A stretch of 64,000 nucleotides of DNA from Paraspadella gotoi (lineage: Eukaryota > Chaetognatha): NCBI GenBank assembly GCA_051294375.1, contig CM119270.1, positions 6,098,027 through 6,162,026 on the forward strand, written 5' to 3'. Positions 1-10,799 of the stretch are shown one piece after another; position 1 is the first letter of the stretch; the number at the start of each line of letters is the position of its first letter. Both the position numbers and the translations under genes were made by a program. The notes below the pieces were generated by a model. The model was not told the origin of the DNA. It did not search any database and saw only the letters and a program-made list of their open reading frames with translations.

Positions 1-58
1 GAAATTTGAAAATATTAAATAGATGAAGCAATCAACGGACGCATATAGCGTATCTCAC

Positions 59-3000
59 CTTTCCCGTCGACCATCAAATGTAATCCAGCGAGGTCAACTC
101 TCGCCCGAGGATCCGTTGGGAAATGAAATCCAAAATCAAACTCTTTTTCCTCTTCTTCGATTTCGGTCTCGCGAGAAACGAACGCCCATTGTCCCGGCGT
201 CAAGAAAGGTAAAAAGTCCTTTATCAATCTGAGAGGAAAAGGGCAGAGAAAGAGGAGAGAAGAACATTTTTAATCTTGGATGGCGAGTGACATTTGACCA
301 CTGATTCGTCTTTATCAAAAAACTATATAAAATAATATATAATAACAAGAATTTATAATATACATAAAATATATTATAAATAATTAAAATATATAAAATT
401 GAATAATCATTATAATTACTTTGTCCCTAACTGGAGCACTGGTCCTTTATCGTCTTTGGAGTAACGATCTACACGAATCCACGTCGAGACCTGAGAAACA
501 AAGAAGCGAATGCAATTCTGCGGACGACGACGACGACGACGACGACAACGATGAAGGAAGAAATAAATCCCAAATGGCGAGATTTAATGTCACATCTTTT
601 CGCTCGGTAATCAATGTCATTAACCTTCACTTTGGATTCGTTATTTTTTGAATATTCCTGCCAAACGACTCTGGCCACGTTCGACGTGCAATTTTCGTTT
701 CTTTTCAAGAAAATAAGGTCGTCTTTTCCTGTTGGGTTCGATTCGTCTAAAAATTAAGATTGATGAATGAATGAATGAATGAATGGATGAATTCAATCAA
801 TCAATCTTGATTCACTTTTTTTGCCATTTTACTTTCTTTTTATCAGTTTTTGCAATCATTTAAATATAATGAATCAGCCCATCAGTAATCAGCCAAGTAT
901 TGTTTTTTAATTTGTCCCTGAATAAAGATACGCCACCGGATGTCACGTAAAAGTTTCCTCCGTCGTGAAAATGAGGAAAGAGAGGCAACTTTCTTCTCAC
1001 TTCCAAGGATTCGTCTGGTCTCCCGTTTACGAAGACTGTTTTGCGCACTAGATCAACGAGAAAATAATTGGTAAAGTTTGAAAAAAATTGAAAAAATAAA
1101 CTAAAAAGAATTCTAATAATTGTTTGTACAAGGACAAGTAAAAAAAAGATTTTTCCTTTTTTAATTTATCTGAATTTAAAAAAAAAAACTGGCTTGTCAT
1201 AAGAATGTGTTTATTTAAGTTTTATATGAAATTGGTACAACCAAAATAAAAATTATCCTAAGTTGTAGTTCATTCAAATAGCGATGTCGCCGGCGATTCA
1301 CGCACGAGTTGCAGGTGTGGTTCTAGTTGGTTGGCGACTTCGCCATGGCGATATCGCCAGGGCTTTGGCGATTTCGCCAGTCCCCCCACTGGCGACCTCG
1401 CCAGTGATAAAAGTAGCGAATATAATGAAAAGCGCAGCTAACACGGGATGAGCATCACCTACAGGCTCCTCTCCCAACCCTAACCCTAAACCAAACCTCC
1501 CGTTCAACTCTGTGCCTCTCCCCTAACCCTAACCCGGGCCTGGGCCTCCCGTACATCTCCATGCCTCAACCCTAACCCTAACCGCCTTTGTTGCATCAAC
1601 CACGGCCCCTCCCCAACCCTAACCCTAAACCAAGCCTTCCGTTCAACTCCGTGCCTCAACCCTAACCCTAACCGCCTTCGATGCATCAACCACGGCCCCT
1701 CCCCCAACCCTAACCCTAAACTAAGCCTCCCGTTCAACTCCATGCCTCTTCCTAACCCTAACCCAGGCCCGGCCTCCCGTACATCTCCGTGCCTCAACCC
1801 TAACCCTTACCGCCTTCGATGCATCAACCATGGGTCCCTCCCCCAACCCTAACCCTAAACCAAGCCTCCCGTTCAACTCCATGCCTCTCCCTTAACCCTA
1901 ACCCAGGCCCGGCCTCCCGTACATCTCCATACCTCAACCCTAACCCTAATCGCCTTTGATATATAAGCCACGGGCCTCTCTCCCAACCCTAACCCTAAAC
2001 CGGGCCCAGGCCTTCCCGTACATCTCCGTGCCTCAACCCTAATCCCTAATGTCCCTCCCCAGTACCTTCCCTAAGCCTAACCTTAACGCGGGCCTCTTGG
2101 TCATCAACAACACCCTCCCTACCCCTATCCCTAAAATTGACATTAATAATAAGCCTAAAATAAACTTAACTTAACTCAACCTTAACCCTAACCCTAAACT
2201 ACTCAACCCTAACCCTAACTACTACCAACTCAACCCTAACCCTAAACCAACTCAACCCTAACCCTAACCCTCGCCATGGCGAAGTCGCCAACCAACTAGA
2301 ACCATTCATTTAATAAATAAGCTATCATGCCCCTGACTTTGGACAGGCTTTGGTGGTTTAAGGCCTCCATCACTCTTACAAGATAATGACATAGCAGGTC
2401 CCTGCAAGCTTTCAATCAAGACTCTCTCACAGTCCCGTTTATTCACTCCCAGAGTACCTGGCTTCCCTATCAATGAAGTGGAAAATATTTCAAAGAATGT
2501 TTCAATTGTATGAAAAGACCACTCCCTTAAGTATTAGATCGGGGAATACTTATTGTACTCCGCACTAGCATCAAAATACAAGGAGCTGAATTTTATGAAA
2601 TTGGTACAACCAATATAAAAATTATATTATATATTATATATTATATAATATTATATTTATATATTATATAACATCTTTGCCAGTTCGTTTCGGCCTTCGG
2701 GACCCTACTCACCGCCTTCACCTTCAACCACAAAATCGGAGAAGCTAAGAGTTTGTTCCTCTTTTCCGAAAAATATAAGGATCACGTAGCCGAAGTCGTC
2801 GATGGGGCCAACCTTTGATATAGAACAATACCAATTCACGGCGACTATCGGACACGTTCTTAGCTTATGATTATAGTTAATGATTAAGTACCTCTATCGT
2901 CTTCTTGACAAATACCCATTGATTTAGAGCACAAGCTTTTGCAATGTATCTGCGAGAAGAAAAAAAATTATTTGATAAAATTTTACTTTCAGCCAGCGGG

Positions 3001-4270
3001 GTTTTGGCGTCTTTGGAAAAAACCACTTAAAATACTTATTTAAAAAAAAAGGTTAACAAAATTATTACTCTAACCCTAAAAGCTCATAACCCAAACCACC
3101 CTTAACCCTAAACCACCCTTAACCCTAAACCCCACCTAACTCCGGTCGGTGAAAGTTAAATTATGCCAAATAGTTTAATATTCTTTATTTTTGGGCTGAA
3201 AGTAAAATTTTTTTTATTTCATTTTGCGTTTCTTGCGAGATTCATCTCATTCTACGCAATCGAAAATCTTGGCAGACATGATACCCTATGAAGACACAAT
3301 TTTTCTTTTTAAATTTATATCTGTCTATTTACTGGTGGGAGACTCCCATTGTTTTGAAGCCGTAGTCTTTGAGGCCATCCGTTAATTCGGGGCAAAAACC
3401 CTCAAATCGAATCCAAATCGAAAAATGAATTGTGGTATTAACCAACTGGGGCAGTTTCCATCCTATCCATTGTGTGCCGCCGGTCATATGGATAATCGTA
3501 AATTTGGATTCCGCTTCTGAAGAAAGATGATTAGTTTGTAACTATATTTATGTCTTTTTAGGTCCCGAGTTATCGTTGCAATATGACAAGCAAAAATATT
3601 TCAAGCAGTACGTTAAAACTTAATTTAAAAAAAAAACATTTTTGAGGTTTTTATTTGAAAAAAAGTTTCTCATTTGATCTAATGAGAAACCTGCTGTTAA
3701 ATGAACAAGTTTGAGCAAACAATGCCGGATCTGCGCACGATCATTAACGGTAAGCATTTGATAAGATAATTAATTTATTTTGAATTAATTAATTAATTAA
3801 TTAATTTATTTATTTTTCTATTTTTTTATAGTAAATGTAAATGCCTGAGATAATTAGCAGTAAGCAGATGATCAGATAACTAATTAATTTATTAATTTAA
3901 GAATTAATTAATTTAATAATTATTTTTGTTTTCACATTCGAAATAGAATATTTTACTTGGGCCGTAAAAGCGAACGAGTTCTCCGCCTCTGGAACTTCCG
4001 TTTGTCGCCGAATCGAAATTATCGCAATCATCATCCTTCTTTAGCCTCAGTCGACATCCGCCACCGATTCTGCCGTCATCAAGGACTACATCCTGCAGAG
4101 AATGCAATACCTAAATTGAAAGATCGATCGAACTGAGTTTAATTCAACCGGCATTCCCTGTACCTCGAAGAAAAATCCCTTGGAGTTCACTTCCGATCGA
4201 AGATACAGGGTGGCGCATTCGGTTAGCGATGAAACGGACCATTCTTTGTCGCTTTCGCAGAAGACTTTTT
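59..4270 (-). CDS. Tandem-module gene, nine-exon block 1 (CBM-like beta-sandwich repeats)
   Basis: Nine exons read on the minus strand: 4164-4270, 3957-4092, 3333-3516, 2892-2949, 2713-2812, 937-1047, 625-746, 420-490 and 59-228. All have AG acceptors and GT donors. Phases chain without a break (2-0, 0-1, 2-2, 1-0, 0-1, 2-1, 2-0, 0-2, 1-1), giving about 353 codons with no stop. I recognise no named family. Segments such as FFFEDVVLDDG, IHFSIWIRFEG, NQWVFVKKTIE, VSTWIRVDR and TPGQWAFVSRE recur as modules of about 150 residues. A W-x-R strand, then a QW-x-F strand, then a strand ending in a D/E-V-x-L pattern resembles CBM4/9 or galactose-binding jelly rolls; that is inference. Each exon has a paralogous partner in the upstream block, so this may be the 3' part of one long gene or a second gene. 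The 5' and 3' ends are not defined; the last exon ends in an open donor near the window start. Confidence 0.72.
1281..1412. repeat. Cluster of short palindromes TGGCGA-NN-TCGCCA
   Basis: Successive copies of TGGCGA, two variable bases, TCGCCA occur (spacers CT, TA, TT and CC), preceded by related gcgatgtcgccggcgatt. The first copy is part of the left terminal inverted repeat of the element at 1318-2304, and the motif recurs at its right end. The cluster may be a subterminal binding array of that element. Confidence 0.6.
1318..2304. mobile_element. Element with 34-bp perfect terminal inverted repeats enclosing telomere-like minisatellite
   Basis: Bases 1318-1351 are the exact reverse complement of 2271-2304 (34 of 34). 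The interior is a CCCTAA-rich minisatellite and encodes nothing recognisable. TTCATTCAA at 1269-1277 and TTCATTTAA at 2305-2313 form a near-identical 9-bp direct repeat that could be a target duplication, but 40 bp separate the left one from its inverted repeat. The element lies in the intron between the 2713-2812 and 937-1047 exons. It looks like a non-autonomous foldback or MITE-type element with a satellite core; the superfamily is not identified. Confidence 0.6.
1470..2050. repeat. Higher-order telomere-like minisatellite (units of about 140 bp)
   Basis: Units begin near 1470, 1610, 1700, 1841 and 1979. A full unit is about 140 bp and contains three CCCTAACCCTAA blocks separated by distinct spacers (cccgttcaactcc, cccgtacatctcc, cgccttcgatgcatc). 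The second unit is about 90 bp and lacks one sub-block. From 2050 to 2270 the array decays into irregular CCCTAA runs. This is a composite satellite, not a simple telomere tract. Confidence 0.8.
3068..3145. repeat. Short telomere-like tract (CCCTAA variants)
   Basis: Several aaccctaa motifs are spaced by about 15-20 bp within an intron of the tandem-module gene. It probably shares origin with the larger array at 1470-2270. Confidence 0.5.
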
Positions 4271-4379
4271 CTTGGTGGTTTGTACCTTGAAAGGACGAAG
4301 ACCCATAGTAGAATAAATACATAGTATAGTGTTTTAATGAATCAAAGTGATGTGAATTCATTATTACTCTCGAAAATTT

Positions 4380-4560
4380 TATTTTGTTGTTTCTGGGGTG
4401 ACTCGGATGAGAAGCCAAAGGAAACTTTGTTGAAAGCGAAGATGATTAAAATGTAGCGCTTAAGAAAGTGGCGAGGGAGCTTGTCGTCCTTTAATGGCCA
4501 CATAGTGTCGTTTGCGCTGCCGTTGTCCAATGATAAAAATCGCATTAAGCTTCTATATCT
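4380..4560 (-). CDS. Possible extra exon of the tandem-module gene, upstream of block 1
   Basis: The minus strand is open here and contains FNKVSFGFSSES, which resembles FTNKSSFGLYG encoded by the minus strand near 10.26-10.34 kb, the equivalent position upstream of block 2. That supports a conserved exon preceding each block. I could not fix convincing splice sites, so the limits are approximate. Confidence 0.35.
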
Positions 4561-5167
4561 CAATGCTTTCATTAAAAAAAAAAAGAAGAACCAGTGGTCC
4601 AGTATGTGTTTTGTTACCTTGACTGTTTACCTCAAAAAATCGATGAAACGCTCCATTATCATATTTCTTGTGGATAGGAAATGAGAGAAATAGAGAGACT
4701 CATACAGAGAGAGAGAGAGAATGAAATGAACAGTTAGTGACAGTAATGCTGAAACATGAAACAAAATTCTGCCTAATTTACGGTTTTAATGTTACTTTAT
4801 TTCTCACATCCAGTGAGAGAAGGACAGAACAAGAGCCGGCAAGTGTAAGGTTTTGGGCCCCAGTGACTTTCCTTTGTGGACGTTTATCCCGATGATCACG
4901 TAACCACAAATGAGTGAAACAAATGCACGAAAAGCACAACACGGTTTAGAATTTATTTGGAAAATATAACTAAAATAACCAGTATTCCAAGTGTTAACTA
5001 AAATGACTACGTCTATTTTTTTTTATTTATGCCGCTTTGAATTTTGTCTCATGTGATCCCTTTTTAGGTGGTCACGTGACTTCTCAAGTATAATATATGT
5101 TTACATTAAGTACCTTACCTTCCTACCGAATAGAAAAATAAGTTACTGGAGTTATTAGCATCAAATA

Positions 5168-5212
5168 TATAAGTGGGACAGACCGACCCACCGAACTCTC
5201 ACGAGAAAAATT
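5168..5212 (+). repeat. Fragment of the GGTC/palindrome interspersed repeat
   Basis: Contains aagtgggacagaccgac followed by caccgaac and ctcacgag. It matches the start of the interspersed repeat better preserved at 10.44-10.79 and 30.46-30.77 kb. About 45 bp remain. Confidence 0.4.
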
Positions 5213-5639
5213 TGTAACGTATATGCTAACAATTAATTTGCTGCCCTTTTCGCATTCTTATATTCTTACAATTTTATTGCTTTTCGATCTAAATATTATT
5301 TTATACATGAACTTCTTCCTAGTCACTAATTACTATGTTCAAAAGGCCACGAAGCCGGCTCTGAGATATTTCACCCCTAAAAAATAGACAGAAAATATAT
5401 TCTCATTCTCGAACAACTTTAATTATGTCGTAAAACTTGAGAATAATTTTTTTTTCATTTATTTTTAGTTTTCCGATCGAAGTTGATTCCTCAAAGATTG
5501 ACACGCTCCACTGGGAAATATCTTCAAATTTTTGTCAATTTGACCAGAGTCGTCGACGGCTCTACGTTCCACTAACAAATAAATCAAAAATTCGATTAAT
5601 AAACGTTTCCATCATTTCAATTTCGAGTCATATCTCTAC

Positions 5640-8600
5640 CTTCATCAATCCCAAAGGCTTTAGTCAAGCTAAATCCAGCCAACTCGATTTTTGCCCGAGG
5701 ATCAACTGGAAAACGAATTCCAAAATCGTTGCCAAGGCTCGACTTTACTTTTCCGTAAATGAACTCGCGAGACAAGAACGCCCATTGGCCAGGTATCAAG
5801 TAGCGGAAGAAATCCGTGATCACTCTGAGAAGATCAGTGGGGAAAAAAAAGGTTCACAGAGTTAATGACTTAGTAGAGAGAGAGAAAGTTAAATTTGGGA
5901 ACAGTAGTTGGTGACGGTGACCCAGTAGCGAGCCGAAGTCGTTTTATATAAAATCATATCTTACTATGTGACAATTAAATTTTTCTAACTTAATGCATGC
6001 TTTATACATTACATATACAATCCTTTATCACATTGATACTTACTTTCTCCCCATTTGAAGCGATGGTCCGTCGTTGTTGGCGAAGCAACGATCCACGCGC
6101 ATCCAAACGGAGATCTGCAAAACGAAGAAGTCAATAGAATAAATCCCCCCATCAGATTTAGCATCTCTTCTATTTGCTGATCCATATCTTAGCCGATTAA
6201 ACCACATTTTTTTTCCTCTTCACCTTCACTTTGGCGTCGTCATCTACTCCCTTCAGCCGCCAGACGACTCTGGCTCCATTTGAGACGCAATTTTCGTTTC
6301 TCTGCATGATAATGATATCGTCTTTTCCCGACGGGTTGGTTTCGTCTAAAAAAAAGCATTACAGATTTTCAGGAATTTCCTACCAATCTATCAATTCAAT
6401 CCATCAATCAATTAATCAATCGCATTTTTAACAATATTCATTAGTTTTTAGTTGAGACGCGAGTACCAGCGCAGCAACTCAATAAGTCACTTTTCGGTCG
6501 GTCGGCATGTCTGGCTATCCATCAGTCTGTCCCACTTACGTTAAAAATGCTTATAACTTGATAACGTGAGCCAAAATTGAATATAGCATGTTAACATCCG
6601 GGTTGCCTGTGATACCCTTTGGGATGGGGCACTGTTGGTTTTGGGGGCTTCCGACCCTCAGTGACGCCTCCAGTCTCTGGCGCGGTTACCCTAGGACGGT
6701 CTCGCTTTGCCAACGCAGAGGGAAATCGTTAGGACTGTGGATGAAACACAACGCTTAATATCGTGTGTTCCAATGGTATTGGCTGAACGATGGTGCATGT
6801 GAGGTGGTGTGAATATACCACCACATTTTGTTTTTTGTATTTGTATTTATTCATACAATAGCTTAAATTTTGGATGTTCTTTTGTTATTTTCGCTATCTC
6901 AAATCTAATTAACTGGTTGTGCTAATTTTTTTTTTTTCTTTAAAGAAATAACAACTATCAAGAAGAAAGATCGGATGCAGTGCGCAACTCAGAATTGGAA
7001 TTGCCTTTCTTGTTTTTAAAGAAGTTGAACCTGAAGTGACGTAAAACGTTCCACCCTCAGAAGTAAGCGGGAAGAGAGGTTTCGAACCTCGAAACGAAAC
7101 GAATTCTTCCGGTTTTCCACGAACGAATAGCGTTCTTCGTACTGGACGTTAAAAAGGAAACGAATAAAAAAAGAGTGAACAGCGTTACTAGTCGCCCCAA
7201 CGGGCTTGTAACACTGTAGCGGCCTCGAATGGCAAAAGACGGTACGAACTGTCCCGCCCGTAATGGCATTATATCTACGTATGTATTCTCTAATATTGAT
7301 TATTGAATTCATTTTTTTTAAAGAAATATGAAAAAAATATATATGAGTTTAATGTTCTCTGTACATCTTTGAGTTTATTTTCATTTGAAATCATACTGAA
7401 AAAAAAAAAGTTTTTTTTTCTTCGGGCCTTGATTTTTCCGTAAACCGAGCTTACCTCCTTCATACTCCACCACGAATTCCGAGAAACTCATAGTCTGATT
7501 GATTTCTTGTTTCTCTTTCGAGAAAATCATTAACACTTGGTTGCGCCCGAGCTTAACGGGTTGCTCAATCTTGGAAAAAAGAATTAGATTTGTAGAGTTT
7601 TAGTTGCGTCATGTCAAATAATATGCAAGATGTGAAGAGATAAGATCATACCCAGATGATGCTATAAGATGATTTAACGCTTCAACTAAGACGTGCCTAC
7701 CTCAATTGTTTCATTGAGAAAGATCCACTGATTCGGCACACAGGCCCTTGCGACGAAACTGTTGACAAAAAAATTGATGATAATTCCCGTGACACCTTTT
7801 TAAAAAGTTCGACCTCGAGTGGCTCTATAGCATTATGATATATGCTTGATATATGCTTGATATATGCTTGATATATGCTTCTTGTCGTCTCCAAATGAAG
7901 TCACGCCAACAGAAAGTGAAAATAGTTCAACCTGTCGGTTTAGATAGATAAATATATTTTGTATAAAATACAATATTTTGGCGACAACAACAACGACAAC
8001 AACAACAACCTTAACGACTCTTGAACTTATATACCGAAATCGTGACCTACGACTTAAGGTCAAATAGTTAACCGACCACTTGATTCGTTTTGACTCTTAT
8101 TGTTATTTTTACTATTGTCTTTTCTCTTTTTGTTATCGTCGTTTTTCTCTCTGAGAATGATTTTGATCATTACGTTTTGTAAATATATTCGTGAAACGTC
8201 TTCTTATTTTTTCTTCAAATCCTGCCAAATCATTTACCACAATAGATGAAAAATATTTTTTTTTAAAAAAGACGGTGAATTCATTATATTATTCAAGTAA
8301 TTTTTATAGTTAGACATCTTAAGTGCTCCTCTCTAGTCAACTCCAATCTTCTTTGCTCCTCTCTACTCTACTCTACTCTACTCTACTCTACTCTACTCTA
8401 CTCTACTCTACTCTACTCTACTCTACTCTACTCTACTCTACCCCGTGTCCGTTCGCGAGTGACACCAAAAAAATGTGTACCATTTCTTATTGGATAAATA
8501 TTTTTAAAATTTTTTTTCCTCATTCTGTAACAAAGTACTTGACGTTTATTATATTTTAATTTCATAAGATTAATTTGATATTTACTTATATAAAAAAAAT

Positions 8601-9976
8601 TTTCTTTAATGGTCATTCAATTTCATCTTCAGTAAAAAACTGAATCTTTTAAAAAAAGGAAATCATTATAAATTAATTATTCATTAAATACTTAAAATTA
8701 TTAAACTTCATTTACACCATTAAATTAAGAATTATCTGGGAATCCTTACGATATAAAATAATTATTCAAAACAGTCAAGAACATGCTCAGGACAGCATTT
8801 CTTTTCTAATTGGACATAATTGTATAAAGAAAACTTAAGATTTACAATTAAAAAAATAAATAAAAAATCATTACTCAAAAATTACTCAACATTCAGATAC
8901 GCTATTGATTAGACCATTAATAGGGATTTTTTATGATATAAATTTTTTTTTAAATTCAATCAAGAACACACTTAAAATGGTCTTTTTTTTCAATTTTACT
9001 GTGTTAGATAAAAAATTAAACAAAGAATAGTAAATGAATTAAACACGAAATGAAACTTATACGTAGAAAACGTCAAGTAGTTTTCCAACTAATGAATTAT
9101 GTTTATTAAATAATTAAAGTATAGTAAAGATTTTTTTGGTGTCACTCGTGTCACTCTACTCTCTACTATATTTACTGATGAGGCCATCCAAAGGTTTTGA
9201 AGCCGACGTTGGTTAGATCTTGGGAGAGACTTGGGCACCTCCCCGCGAATCGAATCCAAAGCGACACCTTAATTTCGATCTTCGAAACGTTGGTTATGTT
9301 CCATCCCAACAAATGATAAAATCCTGTCCAATGGATGATCTTGGAGTTTTTAGGTCCCACGTTCGATTGCGCTAGTAAGGAAAAAAAAAGGATGTTTTAG
9401 GCCCAAACTCCTCATTTCTCTGTATTCTCTTTTGCAATGAAACAGTGATATAGTATGACAAAATAGATTTATGATTTCTTTTTAAATTTATTTTGGGAGA
9501 GCAAAGGTTACTCATTGTCTAATCAGTCAAAGAAAGAAAGACCGAGATGGATTATTTTGACCAGTGGGTCAGAATCGGCACGTAGAAAAAGGAGAGGGAG
9601 TGATGCAGGCTTGTCGCCCCGGATTAATTATGGTTAATAATTTCTTTCATTTTACATCATTCCATTGACTCACTGTAAAAGCGTCCGTGTTCCCCGCCAT
9701 CAGATTTTCCTTTTGCTGTCAGATCGAAATTATCGCAAGTTTCCTTCTTCATCGCCGCTTGACAGACGAGACCGATTCTGCCGTCATCAAGAAAGACATC
9801 CTACAAAAAATACACCAACGAAGGTCAGCCAATTTAGATATAAGAGTGACGATCGGAGCTCAATTCAATCGGGTCACCCTGTACCTTGAAAGTAAATCCA
9901 TCGAACTTCTCTATGGAGCCGTAATACAAGGAGGCGCATTCCGTTATGGAAGAAACGCGTTTTTCTACGACGATTT
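5640..9976 (-). CDS. Tandem-module gene, nine-exon block 2 (paralogue of block 1)
   Basis: Exons on the minus strand: 9885-9976, 9674-9800, 9176-9371, 7701-7758, 7455-7569, 7031-7141, 6224-6345, 6044-6114 and 5640-5824. They encode about 359 codons with no internal stop. Four exons (58, 111, 122 and 71 nt) have exactly the same length as their partners in the downstream block, and the other five differ only by multiples of three. Every intron phase is identical. Conserved motifs include GFTFKDVFLDDGRIG, IEIKVSLWIRF, NQWIFLNETIE, ISVWMRVDR and IPGQWAFLSRE. Conservation of frame despite clear amino-acid divergence argues for selection on protein rather than a decayed copy. The block ends in phase 1 and block 1 begins in phase 2, so the two could be joined in one mRNA through a linker exon in 4.3-5.6 kb. 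Function is unknown; carbohydrate or glycan binding is a guess from the module shape. Introns contain a SINE fragment (6.6 kb) and an inverted-repeat element (8.5-9.1 kb). Confidence 0.72.
6448..6560 (-). repeat. Partial copy of the GGTC/palindrome interspersed repeat
   Basis: The minus strand reads cccacttacg, a GGTC-rich tract, aagtgactt and a degenerate version of the CGCGAGTACTCGCG palindrome. It lies next to a SINE-tail fragment at 6604, so two mobile sequences have nested in this intron. Confidence 0.6.
6600..6765 (-). mobile_element. SINE-tail fragment
   Basis: The minus strand of about 6604-6672 matches the 3' half of the SINE at 19993-20225: both carry cactgagggtc followed by agcccc and end in gggtatcacaggc. 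The tRNA-like 5' part is not recognisable here, so this is either a truncated copy or a different SINE sharing the same tail. Confidence 0.5.
8355..8441. repeat. (CTCTA)n pentanucleotide microsatellite
   Basis: About 17 consecutive CTCTA units immediately left of the inverted-repeat element at 8456-9148. A short CTCTA run also sits on the element's right side at about 9152-9168. Confidence 0.9.
8456..9148. mobile_element. AT-rich inverted-repeat (MITE-like) element
   Basis: The ends are a 19-bp perfect inverted repeat: ATTTTTTTGGTGTCACTCG at 9130-9148 and its complement at 8456-8474. Weaker inverted similarity continues inward for over 100 bp (for example acttgacgttt on both sides). Inside, two diverged direct repeats begin near 8731 and 8917 (both with cgatataaa/gatataaa, then caagaacac/atg, then a T-rich run). 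There is no coding capacity. CTCTA repeats flank both ends, suggesting insertion into, or generation of, this microsatellite. Confidence 0.6.
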
Positions 9977-10249
9977 CTAAATGTTTATTGTTGGAACCTT
10001 AATTGGGAAAGGGAAGAATAAAAGAGCAACGTAGTAAGCTGGTAACGGACTAAGCACTGCGGTAGTTTAAATAATTATGTCTGTACGAGTTTAGATAATT
10101 GTAAGCATCGTTCGCTACATAATTAATATTTACCCTTAAAAATCTTAGTTTCCGGAATGAAAACCGGTGTCACAGGCGTCTTAACGCTTATCATCGCGGT
10201 GGAAACTTTGATGAAGGTGAAAACGCATAACAAATGGTAACAATGGAAA

Positions 10250-10380
10250 CCTTTTGAAATAAAGGGCCCCATATTAAATTGGGCACCGTAGAGGCCAAAG
10301 GAAGATTTGTTGGTGAAGTTTCTCGTCCGGTTCAAAGAGGACGTAAACCAGCAAATTGTGTTTCGATCTGTCTGTGCTCT
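10250..10380 (-). CDS. Possible extra exon of the tandem-module gene, upstream of block 2
   Basis: A minus-strand open stretch containing FTNKSSFGLYG, similar to FNKVSFGFSSES upstream of block 1. Position and short similarity suggest a tenth exon of the duplicated unit. Splice borders are unresolved. Confidence 0.3.
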
Positions 10381-10439
10381 TGTTACTACTAATAACAAGA
10401 ACGGTAATTCGAATGTGTTGCGCCGCAGTGACTGCCTTA

Positions 10440-10790
10440 TCACATGTGTTTCTTGTGACATGACATGACATTATATGACAAAACGATGTGAAATGACATG
10501 ACTGCATGACTACCATAACTTTCTTCGCCCGTGTTTTTATGACAAGCACTGCATCGGAATTTTGTCTTTTGTATTTTATTTCCTGTAGGCGGCGCTAGCA
10601 GTCCCTTAGATTTGAGGTTTTTTCCTGTCTTAACAAATGAGCAACCAACTATATGCCAGTGATGAGCATTTTTAACGTAAGTGGGACAGATATACCGATG
10701 GACTGACATACCGACGGACCGACGGACCGACCGAAAAGTGACTTATAACTTATAGCAACTAAAAGCTACTAATCGATTCCGAAAAAGAGA
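10440..10790 (+). repeat. Interspersed repeat family with GGTC tract (independent copy)
   Basis: Ordered landmarks shared with 30.46-30.77 and 39.18-39.48 kb: repeated catgacatgac, ttcgcccg, gacaagcactgcat, ggcgctagcagtcccttag, gaggttttttc, aacgtaagtgggacag, a CCGA-rich tract and aaaagtgactta. The surrounding DNA is unrelated to those loci, so this is a dispersed element and not part of the large duplications. It lacks an ORF. Confidence 0.65.
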
Positions 10791-10799
10791 AGTGAGTAA

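Noticed and set aside
1298-1797. Gly/Leu/Arg-rich frames over the telomere-like array
   Set aside because: Shared period with the minisatellite and no coding signal apart from repeat translation.
8323-8559. Frame of repeated LLYST peptides
   Set aside because: Translation of the CTCTA pentanucleotide repeat.
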